Shown in pieces: positions 26,070 through 34,375 of a DNA stretch of 64,000 nucleotides. This DNA comes from Longispora fulva (GTDB lineage Bacteria; Actinomycetota; Actinomycetes; Mycobacteriales; Micromonosporaceae). The stretch's first letter is position 1; each line of letters begins with the position of its first letter. The translations under genes and the position numbers were made by a program. The notes beneath the pieces were generated by a model. That model saw only the letters and a program-made list of their open reading frames with translations. It searched no databases and was not told the origin of the DNA. The DNA lies in assembly GCF_015751905.1 (NCBI RefSeq), contig NZ_JADOUF010000001.1, positions 2,418,001-2,482,000 on the forward strand, in the 5' to 3' direction.

Positions 26070-27643
26070 GGCCGCCCACCGGCCAGGTACGTCTCGTCGA
26101 GGTTGAGGTAGTCGAACATCGACCAGGCCAGGCCGCGCACCTTGCGGGTGATCGCGTAGGTGTGCGCGCTGACCACGAGGTCGGACACGAACTGCTCGTC
26201 GAGGAGGAACGCGTTGACCTTCGCCGCCGCCGCGCGCCGGGCCGTGTCGTCGGTGGCCTTCCACAGCGTGTCGGCGAGCTGCTTGTACTCGGCCGAGTCG
26301 AAGTTGGAGGCGTTGCGGTCGGCGTTGAACGGGAACGCGCCCTTGACCAGGGTCGCCGGGTTGAGGTGGCCGAAGCCGTGCCCGTTGACGAACAGCCCGG
26401 GCAGGGCGCCGGAGGTGAGTTTGCCCTGGAAGTCGGCGGCCTGCAACGGCACGGCCGCTGCGTCGAGCCCGGCTTCCTTCAGGTTGTACTGGACGATCTC
26501 GGCGATCGCCGCGTTGGTGGCCAGGCCGGCGTTGTAGACGACGTCGAGACGCACGCCCGCCGCCCCGGCCTGCGCGATGAGTTGCTTGGCTTTGGCCGGG
26601 TCGTAGTGGTAGGACTGGGCTGCGGTCTTGTCGTAGGCCGGGGATGACGGCGACCAGGGCAGCGAGCTGGTGGAGCCGATCCCGCCGAGGACCTGCTTGA
26701 GGACGCGGTCGCGGTCGATCGCCCACGCGATGGCCTGGCGTACCTCCTTGCGGTCCAGCGGGGCGACCTTCACGTTGGAGGCGAGGTAGAAGGTGGAGTC
26801 GTGCGGGTCGGCCACGACCAGTTCGTACGCCGGGTCGTTGCGCACCGCCGCCGCGTCCAGCGGTGCCATGTCCAGGGCCAGGTGGGTGTTCCCCGAGCGC
26901 AGCGACGCCAGCATCGAGGAGGACTGGGTGATGATGGAGATGTCCACCCCGTCGAGGTACGGCCGGTGCTTGAAGTACTTCTCGTTGCGGGACAGTTTCA
27001 ATCCGCTGCCGGGAGTGTAGGAGTCGACCGCGAACGGCCCGGTGCCGATCAGCTTCGCGCCCTTCTCCAGGTCGCCGATCGACTCGGAGTCCAGGATCAG
27101 CATGATCTCGAACAGGTCGAACATGTTGCTGACCGGATGGTTGAACCGCAGCCGCACCTCGCCGTCGCCGGTGGCCGAGGCGTCCGCGATGGCCTTGGCG
27201 ACATGCTTGAGCTGCGAACTCGTGGTGTCCTTGCGGAGGTAGTCGAGGGTGAACAGCACGTCCTTCGCGCCGAACGGCCGGCCGCTGTGGAACGTCACGC
27301 CCTGCCGTAGCTTCAGGGTGACCGTCGCGCCGTTGTCGGCGAGCTGGAACGACTCGGCCAGGCCGGGTTTGGCGGCCAGCGTCTTGTGGTCGTACTCGAA
27401 GAGGGTGTTGAACACCGTGCGGCACACGGCCATGTTCGGGTTGTTCTGCGACAGCAGCGTCTTCGGCGAGATGTCGGCGGCCTGCGCGATCTTCAGGACG
27501 CCACCCGGGGTGGGCGTGCCGGCACCGGCGTCGCCCGCCTGTTCGACGGCCGATCGGCATCCGGGCAGCAACGCGGCGACTCCGCCGGCGCCGATGGTGG
27601 CTAACAGCGCCCGGCGGGACAGGTCAAGGTTTCGGGACATCAT
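26066..27643 (-). CDS. ABC importer solute-binding lipoprotein (SBP family 5)
   Basis: 525-aa extracytoplasmic binding protein. An N-terminal signal with SRRALLATIG (Tat-like twin Arg) ends in the lipobox LLPGC, so Cys29 is the lipid anchor. The body carries SBP_bac_5 features such as LRQGVTFHSGRPFGAKDV. ATG 27643 has AGGAGA 5 nt upstream and lies 6 nt after the dehydratase stop. It defines the specificity of the Dpp-type importer. Confidence 0.92.
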   Translation of the reverse strand: MMSRNLDLSRRALLATIGAGGVAALLPGCRSAVEQAGDAGAGTPTPGGVLKIAQAADISPKTLLSQNNPNMAVCRTVFNTLFEYDHKTLAAKPGLAESFQLADNGATVTLKLRQGVTFHSGRPFGAKDVLFTLDYLRKDTTSSQLKHVAKAIADASATGDGEVRLRFNHPVSNMFDLFEIMLILDSESIGDLEKGAKLIGTGPFAVDSYTPGSGLKLSRNEKYFKHRPYLDGVDISIITQSSSMLASLRSGNTHLALDMAPLDAAAVRNDPAYELVVADPHDSTFYLASNVKVAPLDRKEVRQAIAWAIDRDRVLKQVLGGIGSTSSLPWSPSSPAYDKTAAQSYHYDPAKAKQLIAQAGAAGVRLDVVYNAGLATNAAIAEIVQYNLKEAGLDAAAVPLQAADFQGKLTSGALPGLFVNGHGFGHLNPATLVKGAFPFNADRNASNFDSAEYKQLADTLWKATDDTARRAAAAKVNAFLLDEQFVSDLVVSAHTYAITRKVRGLAWSMFDYLNLDETYLAGGRP

Positions 27644-27649
27644 GTTCTC

Positions 27650-28732
27650 CTAGCGAGTCGACCACACGACGGTGACCGAGGGGAGGCTTTTGTCCAGATC
27701 CAGGCCGAGGCCCGGACCTGGGGCGATGGCCAGCCGGCCATCCGTGATCCGTTCGGCGCCGCCGACCAGGTCGGCCCGCCAGCCGACCTCGCCGAACGCG
27801 TATTCCAGGGCGATCGCCCCGGGACACGCCGCTGTGAGGTGCGCGCTGGCGGCGGTGGCCACCGGCCCGCACGGGTTGTGCAACGAGACCGCGGTCCCCG
27901 CACCGACCCGGGCCAGGGCGAGCGCGCGGCGCAGCCCCCCGGCGTGTTTAACGTCCGGCATCAGCACGTCGACGACTCCGGCCTCGACCGCCGGGGCGAC
28001 GTCGCCGGGGGCGAAGGCGAACTCGCCCCCGGCGAGCCGCAGCGGGGTCCGCGAGCGCAGCTGGCGCAGTTCCTCGACCCGGTCGATCGCGACCGCGTCC
28101 TCCAGCCAGAGCAGGCCCAGGTCGGCCAGCGGATCGAGAATCGGATCCAGCTCGTCGAGCGCGAGCCGCTCGTGGCAGTCCACCATCACGTCCACGTCGT
28201 CGCCGACGGCGTCGCGGACGGCGCGAACCCGGGCGAGCCCGATGTCGGCAAGCCGACCGGCGCCCGGAACGTCGAAGGGCGCGAGTTTCACGGCCCGGAA
28301 TCCGGCGGCGACGGCCGCCCGCGCCACGGACGCGACGTCGCTGGGCTCGCGGCCGCCGCCGGCCCGGTTGATGTTGGCGTAGACGTCGACCGCGCCGGGA
28401 TCGGACCCTCCGAGCCATTTCCAGAGGGGTACGCCCTCGCGTCGGGCCGCCAGGTCGCTGAGCGCCTGGTCGAGGCCGCCGAGCACCGTCGCGTCGGTCA
28501 GGCCGGTGACCCGCAGGGCGAGTTCTTCCAGGACGGCGTCGCGTTCGGCCAGCACGTCGCGGGACCGCAGCATCGCCCACCAGGCGGACATCCTGGCCGC
28601 CACGAGACCCACGGCACCGGCGTCGGAACACTCCCCCAGACCGGTGACTCCGCCCCGGTCGCTGACCGCGAGAACGAGCCACGACGTCCTGGGGGACACG
28701 GCCACCCGGTACAGGGTGATGTTCCCGATCAT
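27650..28732 (-). CDS. Enolase-superfamily sugar-acid dehydratase (mandelate racemase group)
   Basis: 360-aa member of the MR/MLE group. Candidate active-site residues are Lys in FRAVKLAPFD, metal ligands in MVDCHERL, WLEDAV and LAGGE, an Asp in MPDVKHAGG and the His of SLHNPCGP, which would form the His-Asp dyad. It would dehydrate an aldonate to the 2-keto-3-deoxy acid. ATG 28732 overlaps the stop of the upstream small ORF; in-frame ATGs at 28738 and 28777 would lengthen it. The exact sugar is not readable. Confidence 0.85.
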   Translation of the reverse strand: MIGNITLYRVAVSPRTSWLVLAVSDRGGVTGLGECSDAGAVGLVAARMSAWWAMLRSRDVLAERDAVLEELALRVTGLTDATVLGGLDQALSDLAARREGVPLWKWLGGSDPGAVDVYANINRAGGGREPSDVASVARAAVAAGFRAVKLAPFDVPGAGRLADIGLARVRAVRDAVGDDVDVMVDCHERLALDELDPILDPLADLGLLWLEDAVAIDRVEELRQLRSRTPLRLAGGEFAFAPGDVAPAVEAGVVDVLMPDVKHAGGLRRALALARVGAGTAVSLHNPCGPVATAASAHLTAACPGAIALEYAFGEVGWRADLVGGAERITDGRLAIAPGPGLGLDLDKSLPSVTVVWSTR

Positions 28733-28911
28733 GCCCATGCCGTCCGGCGTCGGGGCCGGACCGTCGGGCGCGCGCATCGAGCCACCGCCGGTTCCGGGCC
28801 GGCGGGGCGCGTCGGGGCCGGCTCGGAACCGTAGCCGCCGCTGTAGCCGCCCCGGGTGGGTGTCTGCATCCGGACCCCGTCGGTCCGGTCGAGTGTCGCT
28901 GTCGTTGTCAT
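28729..28911 (-). CDS. Small overlapping ORF (60 aa), unknown
   Basis: A 60-codon frame that begins with an ATG overlapping the ROK stop by 4 nt and ends with a TGA overlapping the dehydratase ATG by 4 nt, so it fits the overlap pattern of this operon exactly. The product is Gly/Pro/Arg-rich with a central GGYSGGYGSEP stretch and has no recognisable domain. It may be a real small protein or simply a device that passes ribosomes from the ROK gene to the dehydratase gene. Confidence 0.5.
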   Translation of the reverse strand: MTTTATLDRTDGVRMQTPTRGGYSGGYGSEPAPTRPAGPEPAVARCARPTVRPRRRTAWA

Positions 28912-30080
28912 CGTGGCTCCTCAAGGAACGCGAGAGGGTCGGCCAGCAGGTCCTCCAGCAGCGCCGCCGCGGAGGACACCACCAGCGAACCCTCGCCGAA
29001 GGTGGTGGGAAGAATGCGGTCGCCCAGGTCCGCCGCCAGGCGGTGCGCCCGGGCGCTGGCCTCGGCGCGCACCTCGTCCACATGGGCCGGGATGGCGACC
29101 ACGCCACCTGCCAGGACGATCCGGGACGGGTTGAGCAGGTCGGCGAGCATGGCCACGGCCCGCCCGACGTACCGGGCGCGGGTGCGCAGGATCGCGTCGG
29201 CCGTCGCGTCGCCGGCACGGGCCAGGTCGACGACGGCGTCGAAGTCGGCGACCGGGAGTCCCTGTGCCCGGGCCTCGGCGAGCACGGCCGTATCGCTGGC
29301 CCTGGACTGCAGGGTCCCGCCGTCGACCGGCGCGTGGTCGACGCTGCCGGCGGCCGAGCGGGGCCCACGCTGGATGACGCCGCCGACGACGGTGGCGACG
29401 CCGACCACGTTGCCGACGAACACCAGGGCCAGGTCGTGCACGTCGCGCCCAGCCCCGAACCACATCTCCGCCTGCGCGGTCGCGCGGGTGTTCTGCCCGA
29501 GCCGGATGGGCCCGGGCACCTTGTCGCGCAGCATCGCCAGCAGCGGGACATCGGTCCAGCCGAGCGCCGGGTGTTCGACCACGACGCCGGCGTCCTCGTC
29601 CACCCAGCCGCCGATGCTCACCCCGGTGCCGACGAGCCGCTGATCGCCGAGGTGCTCGGCGAGGAACGCGTCGACGGCGTCGGCGGCCTGGGCCACCAGC
29701 GGCTCGGGTTGGATCTCGTGGGGCAGCGCGACCTGGGCCCGAACGGTGCCGTCGAGGCCGACGAGGCCGATCGTGGTGCGCAACAGTCCGATGTGCACGC
29801 CCAGGGCCACGGCGGCGGTGCCCTCCAGGGTGAGCGGGACCCTGGGCCGGCCGAGTTCGGCCGAAGCCTGTGGGGCGAGCTCGCGCAGGGCGCCGGCCTC
29901 GATCAGCCGGACGACGACCTTCGTGACGCTGGGCGCCGACAGGCCGGCGTGCCGGGCGATCTCCGCTCGGGCGACGGCGCCGTGCGCCAAGACCGTCCGG
30001 AGGACCGCCGACTCGTTACGTCGACGCATCGCCTCGGAGTCCTGCCCCACGGCGGCCACGCCCTGTTGCCTGCTGCTCAC
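28908..30080 (-). CDS. ROK-family transcriptional repressor
   Basis: 390-aa regulator with an N-terminal winged helix (AEIARHAGLSAPSVTKVVVRLIEAG, about 40-75) and a ROK sugar-binding domain. The zinc-binding CxCGxxGC motif is absent (GTLQSRASDTA stands there), and the catalytic END motif of ROK kinases is degenerate (GQNTRA), so it is a sensor and not a kinase. GTG 30080 has AAAGGAG 7 nt upstream. As first gene it probably represses the whole operon until the sugar ligand binds. Confidence 0.88.
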   Translation of the reverse strand: MSSRQQGVAAVGQDSEAMRRRNESAVLRTVLAHGAVARAEIARHAGLSAPSVTKVVVRLIEAGALRELAPQASAELGRPRVPLTLEGTAAVALGVHIGLLRTTIGLVGLDGTVRAQVALPHEIQPEPLVAQAADAVDAFLAEHLGDQRLVGTGVSIGGWVDEDAGVVVEHPALGWTDVPLLAMLRDKVPGPIRLGQNTRATAQAEMWFGAGRDVHDLALVFVGNVVGVATVVGGVIQRGPRSAAGSVDHAPVDGGTLQSRASDTAVLAEARAQGLPVADFDAVVDLARAGDATADAILRTRARYVGRAVAMLADLLNPSRIVLAGGVVAIPAHVDEVRAEASARAHRLAADLGDRILPTTFGEGSLVVSSAAALLEDLLADPLAFLEEPR

Positions 30081-30090
30081 TCCACAACTC

Positions 30091-30136
30091 CTTTACTTAG
30101 TTTCTCGAATTTAATAAGCATGCCACACGGCGGCAA
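30091..30136 (-). promoter_or_regulatory. Promoter/operator of the ROK-sugar operon
   Basis: Minus-strand TTGCCG (30136-30131) and TAAATT (30113-30108), spacer 17 nt, form a plausible promoter. The AT-rich segment 30096-30118 has CTTA and TAAG ends, an imperfect dyad of the kind ROK repressors bind. It lies 16-40 nt upstream of the ROK start. Confidence 0.55.
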
Positions 30137-30592
30137 TCATCTGAACGGCTGACCAGAAAAATCGTGGGAACTGCGGCAGCGATACCTAGCTGTTGATCCC
30201 GTTATACCCGGTAACGGCGGATCGAGATCGACGGACGCGACCTCCGCGAGCGAGGCTCGGGCAGCGAGACCTGACGCGGTACCGCAGACCCAGCCAATCA
30301 GCCCCGCCGGGCGGACCCGCCCGACGTTGCGGGCGGCGGCAACACGGTCAATCCAGCCAGCACACGATGCCGCAGACAACCAACCCGCTGCTCCGAAGCC
30401 CCACATCACCCACACAAAGGCTCGGAGAGACTCGGTATGGCGGGATGCTTCAGGCGGGTTTGTCTGCGACTAAGGGCGGCAGCTGGCGGATCGGACCTAT
30501 CAGTGGCGGACGATCAAGGTGTATCGCTGATAGCCGGGGTAGCAACTGGCCACAGGGCACCCCGCCGACGCCCGTGGCGCTATCGTTCGACC
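30137..30592. other. Intergenic region before the glycosyltransferase
   Basis: About 455 nt without a convincing gene. A minus-strand frame (30137-30415) is open but has no start signal or known domain. The region contains the left copy of the 38-nt repeat and a leaderless-type -10 (TATCGT, 30581-30586) for the glycosyltransferase. Confidence 0.45.
30433..30470 (+). repeat. 38-nt direct repeat, left copy
   Basis: About 32 of 38 positions match the segment 38643-38680 in the same orientation; the right half (GGGTTTGTCTGCGAC) is identical. The two copies bracket about 8.2 kb. Confidence 0.6.
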
Positions 30593-30593
30593 G

Positions 30594-31712
30594 GTGCGGA
30601 TCTTGTTCACGTTCATCGGTGGCAGCGGCCACTTCCACCCGTTGGTCCCCGTCGCCCGCGCCGCCCAGGCTGCCGGGCACACGGTGGCCGTGGCCGGCGG
30701 CGGGACCATGGTCACCACGATCGAGGAGGCTGGCTTCACCGCGTTCGCCACCAGCCCGCCCCGGCCCCGACGGGCACCGGACCACGGGCCGCTGGAGCCC
30801 GCCGACCCGGCAGGGGAGGCACGGCACCTGCGGGAGGGCTTCGCTGGAACCGGGGCCCGGCGGCACGCCGCTGTACTGCCCGGCATCGTCGCGCGGTGGC
30901 GTCCTGACCTGCTGGTCCGCGACGAGGTCGACTTCGGCGCCGCGATCGTCGCCGAGCTGCTCGGCCTGCCCTGCGCGACCGTGCTTGTCCTGGCGGCCGG
31001 GACGTTCCTACGCCCGGAGATCGTCGCCGAGCCGCTGCACGAGCTGCGGGCCGAAAAGGGCCTGCCGCCGGATCCGGCGCTGACCATGCTGGAGCGTGGG
31101 CTAGTGCTGTCGCCGTTCGCGCCGAGCTTTCGCAGTCCAGCCGCGCCGCTGCCGCCGACGGCGTTCTCTTACCGGGCCACCGCCGGCGCCCCGGCGCGCG
31201 CGGCCACGACGCGGCCGACCGTCTACTTCACCCTCGGCACGATCTACACTCACCCGGAGCTGCACACCCGAGTCCTCACCGGGCTACGGGACCTGCCCGC
31301 TGACATCATCATGACCGTCGGCGAACACATCGATCCCGCAGGGTTCGGCCCACAGCCCGCCCACGTGCGGATCGAGCGGTTCATCCCGCAGGACGAACTC
31401 CTGCCGCGCTGCGACCTCGTCGTCTCCCACGGCGGTTCGGGCAGCATGATCGGCACTCTCACCCACGGCCTGCCGGCGGTCCTGCTGCCAATGGGCGCCG
31501 ACCAGCCGCATAACGCGGCGCGTTGCGTCGAACTCGGCGTCGGGCGGGCGCTCGACCCGATCACCGTCACCCCAGACGAGGTCCGCCAGGCGGTTTCGGC
31601 GGTACTCGCCGAACCCGGCTACCGGCGGGCAGCAGCCCGGATTCAGACGGAGATCAGCACGCTGCCACCGGTAGCGGCGACAGTCGCCGCGTTGGAGCGC
31701 CTGCGCGGCTGA
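30594..31712 (+). CDS. GT1-family (MGT-like) glycosyltransferase
   Basis: 372-aa GT-B fold enzyme that would move a sugar from a nucleotide donor to a small molecule. The N-terminal TFIGGSGHFHPLVPVARA holds the catalytic-type His. The C-terminal donor-binding PSPG-like block is HGGSGSMIGTLTHGLPAVLLP followed by GADQPHNA. GTG 30594 sits 7 nt after TATCGT, which suggests a leaderless transcript. No acceptor-biosynthesis gene adjoins it, so it may be a resistance or detoxification glycosyltransferase. Confidence 0.88.
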   Translation: MRILFTFIGGSGHFHPLVPVARAAQAAGHTVAVAGGGTMVTTIEEAGFTAFATSPPRPRRAPDHGPLEPADPAGEARHLREGFAGTGARRHAAVLPGIVARWRPDLLVRDEVDFGAAIVAELLGLPCATVLVLAAGTFLRPEIVAEPLHELRAEKGLPPDPALTMLERGLVLSPFAPSFRSPAAPLPPTAFSYRATAGAPARAATTRPTVYFTLGTIYTHPELHTRVLTGLRDLPADIIMTVGEHIDPAGFGPQPAHVRIERFIPQDELLPRCDLVVSHGGSGSMIGTLTHGLPAVLLPMGADQPHNAARCVELGVGRALDPITVTPDEVRQAVSAVLAEPGYRRAAARIQTEISTLPPVAATVAALERLRG

Positions 31713-31859
31713 ATGAGCCCGGGCGGGCCGCGGAGGGCGACCAGAAACTGCCCGGCCGCCCCAGTGCCACGCTCGCGCCGACAGGCAACCTGTGCCCCTG
31801 GCCGACAGCCTCAGCCAACAGGCCCACTGCGGCGCGGCGTTGTGTCCGCCAGCAATCGC

Positions 31860-32040
31860 TCTTGGTCACAGCCCCGGTGTTTTCCCAGGCCAGGCGGATA
31901 GTGTGGATTTCGCCTGGGGTGGGTTGTCGGGGCGTTCCCGCGTGAAATTGGGTGGCGATGAGGACACGCCGGAGTTTGGCGATCATGTCGGCGTAGCTGG
32001 GCTGGCTACGTACAGCGCCACAACGAAGATCAACGCGCGG
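31860..32040 (-). pseudogene. Transposase C-terminal relic
   Basis: About 60 codons on the minus strand (SYADMIAKLRRVLIATQF, then TPRQPTPGEIHTIRLAWE) match the extreme C-terminus of a transposase common in actinomycete insertion sequences; I think IS701-like, with low certainty. No upstream part, inverted repeats or start codon are visible. Confidence 0.55.
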
Positions 32041-32063
32041 ATCGCGGCAGATGGGGGCGTGGT

Positions 32064-32534
32064 CTAGAAGGGTGGGGGTCCGACGATGTCGATGCCCCCG
32101 TTTTGCTGGGCGCTCTGCGCGATCCTGGCGAAGTCCACGATGCACGCCGATCCTTCAAGTGGCTCGCTCGCGCCGCGGTAGAAGGGTTCGCACTCGCATG
32201 TGGGCTGGATGCCGAGCACCTTGGCTGTTGCGCTCTTGACGATGAAGGCGTGAGGCACACCCGCGGGCACCATGACGAAGTCGCCGGCCCCGAGTTCGTG
32301 TTCATCGTCGTTGATGCGGTACCGGATCTGTCCGTCGAGCACCCACATCGACTCCGAGACCGGGTGGGTGTGGACCGGGGTCCACTTGCCCTCGACCATG
32401 TCGACCTCGATCAGGCTGATGTCCTCGTTGGCGCCGCCGAGCTTCCAGGTGAAGACTCCGCCGCCGAAAAACCATCGCTTCTCGCCCTCGCCTGCCCGTC
32501 GGATCACCGGCGCGAGCGTCGTCTTTTCGGTCAT
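32064..32534 (-). CDS. Cupin-domain protein
   Basis: 156-aa single-domain cupin. Motif 1 (HTHPVSESMWVLDGQIRY) keeps two His and a Glu; motif 2 (GDFVMVPAGVPHAF) supplies the third His, so a metal site is likely. It is divergent from the TetR gene, with the palindrome in the shared 53-nt gap, so it is probably the regulator's target. Substrate unknown; quercetinase-like dioxygenases and simple binding cupins both fit. Confidence 0.87.
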   Translation of the reverse strand: MTEKTTLAPVIRRAGEGEKRWFFGGGVFTWKLGGANEDISLIEVDMVEGKWTPVHTHPVSESMWVLDGQIRYRINDDEHELGAGDFVMVPAGVPHAFIVKSATAKVLGIQPTCECEPFYRGASEPLEGSACIVDFARIAQSAQQNGGIDIVGPPPF

Positions 32535-32550
32535 TTGACACCCCGATCGT

Positions 32551-32572
32551 TTATGAGACTTGAGTCTTATAA
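32551..32572. promoter_or_regulatory. TetR operator palindrome between cupin and tetR
   Basis: A 22-bp near-perfect palindrome with half-site TTATRAGACT (TTATGAGACT on the left, AGTCTTATAA on the right) lies between the divergent starts at 32534 and 32588. Its position suits simultaneous repression of both genes. Confidence 0.8.
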
Positions 32573-32587
32573 CGAGAATCGCATATC

Positions 32588-33226
32588 ATGAAGGGCATGT
32601 CAACGGACTACCTCGAGTCAGGTCGCACGCGGCAGAAGCAACGCACCCGCGACCAGCTGATCGCTGCGGCACGCGAGCTGATCACCGCGGGCGACACGCC
32701 CAGCGTCGAGGAGGTCGCCGAGGCCGCCGGGATCTCCCGCCCGACCGCCTACCGCTACTTCGCGTCACGCGCCGAACTTCTCGCCGCGGCATACCCGGAG
32801 ACAGCGGTCGCGTCGGTCCTTCCCGACCCGCCGCCAGCAGCCGTGGACGAACGCGTGGCCGCCGTTGCCGAATTCGTCATCGGCCGCGTGCAGGAGCATG
32901 AGCCACAGCAGCGTGCGATGCTGCGCCTCTCGCTGGGCGAGGTGTCCCACGAGCTACCGCTGCGCCAGGGCCGCGTCATTCCGTGGTTCGTCGAGGCGCT
33001 CGCGCCCATGGCCGAGTCGATCGGCGACGAAGGCGTCCACAGGCTCGCGTTGGCACTCCGCGCCGCATGCGGCATCGAGACCCGCGTCTGGCTCAGCGAC
33101 ATCGCCGGACTCGCGCCCGCAGAAGTCAGCGCGCTCCAGCAATGGATGGTCGACGCCCTCGTCAAACAGGCCCTCGAAACACCCTCGACGTTGCTCGCGA
33201 ATTTGGTGGTGACTGATAGTGATTGA
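32588..33226 (+). CDS. TetR-family transcriptional regulator
   Basis: 212-aa repressor. The helix-turn-helix (about 25-65) reads SVEEVAEAAGISRPTAYRYFASRAELLAAA; the C-terminal ligand domain is variable. ATG 32588 is used; an in-frame ATG at 32597 (MSTDYLE) is equally possible. It very likely binds the palindrome at 32551-32572 and controls itself and the divergent cupin. Confidence 0.92.
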   Translation: MKGMSTDYLESGRTRQKQRTRDQLIAAARELITAGDTPSVEEVAEAAGISRPTAYRYFASRAELLAAAYPETAVASVLPDPPPAAVDERVAAVAEFVIGRVQEHEPQQRAMLRLSLGEVSHELPLRQGRVIPWFVEALAPMAESIGDEGVHRLALALRAACGIETRVWLSDIAGLAPAEVSALQQWMVDALVKQALETPSTLLANLVVTDSD

Positions 33227-33295
33227 CGTTGCATGAGGGATGTCGATGAGCTTGTGGCCACCGTGTGCAGGGCCTGGCCTGTGGATAGCGGCGTG

Positions 33296-33317
33296 CCTGC
33301 GGAAAAGTTTCCGCAGG
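33296..33317 (-). terminator. Hairpin terminator after the HAD operon
   Basis: Perfect 10-bp inverted repeat CCTGCGGAAA/TTTCCGCAGG with a 2-nt centre, directly abutting the stop codon of the minus-strand HAD gene. It may also stop the convergent tetR transcript. Confidence 0.65.
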
Positions 33318-34010
33318 TCAACGGCATACGTTGAGAATCCGCCTCACGGCCTCCGGGTCGGACAGGTCGGGAAGGACGAGGTCGGCGCCGTCGAGTTCGG
33401 CGGCGGTGTGCGGGCCGGTGGCGACCGCGACGGCGGCGACGCCGGCGGTGCGGGCGGCGTCGATGTCGCGTGGGGTGTCACCGACCACGATCACCCGGCC
33501 GGGCGGAATCGGCGTGGTGGTGTACCGCGACGCCGCCTGCCAGGCGGTGTGGACCAGTTCGGCGCGCACGGTCGAGTCGTCGCCGTACCCTCCGCACTCC
33601 CACACCACGAGGTCGTGCAGCCCGAGGACCCGCAGCTTGGCTTCGGCGACCGACCTGATGTTGCCGGTGACCAGCACCGAAACCACATCGTCTCGGCCGT
33701 GCAGGGCCTCCAGCACGTCCCGGGCTCCGGGCAGGACCCTGGCCAGGGCACGGTAGTCGCCCATTAGGTCCATGGCCGCGTCGTGCAGCGCCGCGAGGTA
33801 GTCGTCGAGCAGCCCGGGCGCATCGTCATGATCGACTCCTGCGGCGATCAGGTAGTCCAGGCCTATCGCCCGGTCGGTCCTGCCCGCGCGGGGCGGGAGG
33901 TCGTCGGGTTCGCGGCCGGTGACGGCCCGGGTGGCCGCCAGCGCGGCGCGCTGGCCGATCACCCCGGCCGTGACCAACGTGCCGTCAAGGTCGAAGGCCA
34001 CCACGATCAC
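33318..34010 (-). CDS. HAD-superfamily phosphatase
   Basis: 230-aa HAD hydrolase. Motif I FDLDGTLV supplies the nucleophile Asp, motif II is SVLVTGN, a Lys follows (AKLRVLGL), and motif III/IV is VVGDTPRDIDAAR. The cap type is C1, as in PGP/beta-PGM-like phosphatases. GTG 34010 overlaps the membrane-protein stop by 4 nt; GTG 34022 would add four residues. Last gene of the six-gene operon. Its substrate is presumably a phosphorylated small molecule made or handled by the operon's kinase and NUDIX enzymes. Confidence 0.88.
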   Translation of the reverse strand: MIVVAFDLDGTLVTAGVIGQRAALAATRAVTGREPDDLPPRAGRTDRAIGLDYLIAAGVDHDDAPGLLDDYLAALHDAAMDLMGDYRALARVLPGARDVLEALHGRDDVVSVLVTGNIRSVAEAKLRVLGLHDLVVWECGGYGDDSTVRAELVHTAWQAASRYTTTPIPPGRVIVVGDTPRDIDAARTAGVAAVAVATGPHTAAELDGADLVLPDLSDPEAVRRILNVCR

Positions 34011-34375
34011 CGCGCGCTCCACTTCGTTCGTTCGTGTCCTTGAAACAGCAGGATCCAGATCATCGGCGACACCGAGGCGATGACCGCGACGACGCCGGCG
34101 AGCACCTGCACCGGCCGCACCCACATCCAGCGGGCGGGGACGGCGAACCCGGCCACGGCCGTGGCCGCTGCGACCATGACGACGGCGGAGATGACGGTCA
34201 TGTTCAGGCCGCCGCAGGTGCCAGGTCGGCACATCGCCGACAGGCCGTGGGCCGGCATCCCGCAGGCCAGCAGGAGCAGGGGTGCTGCCGCCGCGAGGAC
34301 GATCACGACCCGGGTCGACGACCGGCTCGCCGCGGCCGGCGCAGTCCGGGGCTCGACGGGTTCCGGTGGGCTCAT
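34007..34375 (-). CDS. Small membrane protein, unknown
   Basis: 122 aa with three hydrophobic segments (VVIVLAAAAPLLLLACG; MTVISAVVMVAAATAVAGFA; VLAGVVAVIASVSPMIWILL) and a Pro-rich cytoplasmic N-terminus. A CRPGTCGG loop between the first two could form a disulphide. No known family. Overlaps both neighbours by 4 nt, so it is part of the operon. Confidence 0.7.
   Translation of the reverse strand: MSPPEPVEPRTAPAAASRSSTRVVIVLAAAAPLLLLACGMPAHGLSAMCRPGTCGGLNMTVISAVVMVAAATAVAGFAVPARWMWVRPVQVLAGVVAVIASVSPMIWILLFQGHERTKWSAR

Noticed and set aside
30137-30415. Minus-strand 92-codon frame upstream of the ROK gene
   Set aside because: No ribosome-binding site or domain; it spans the ROK promoter region and is more likely intergenic repeat sequence.
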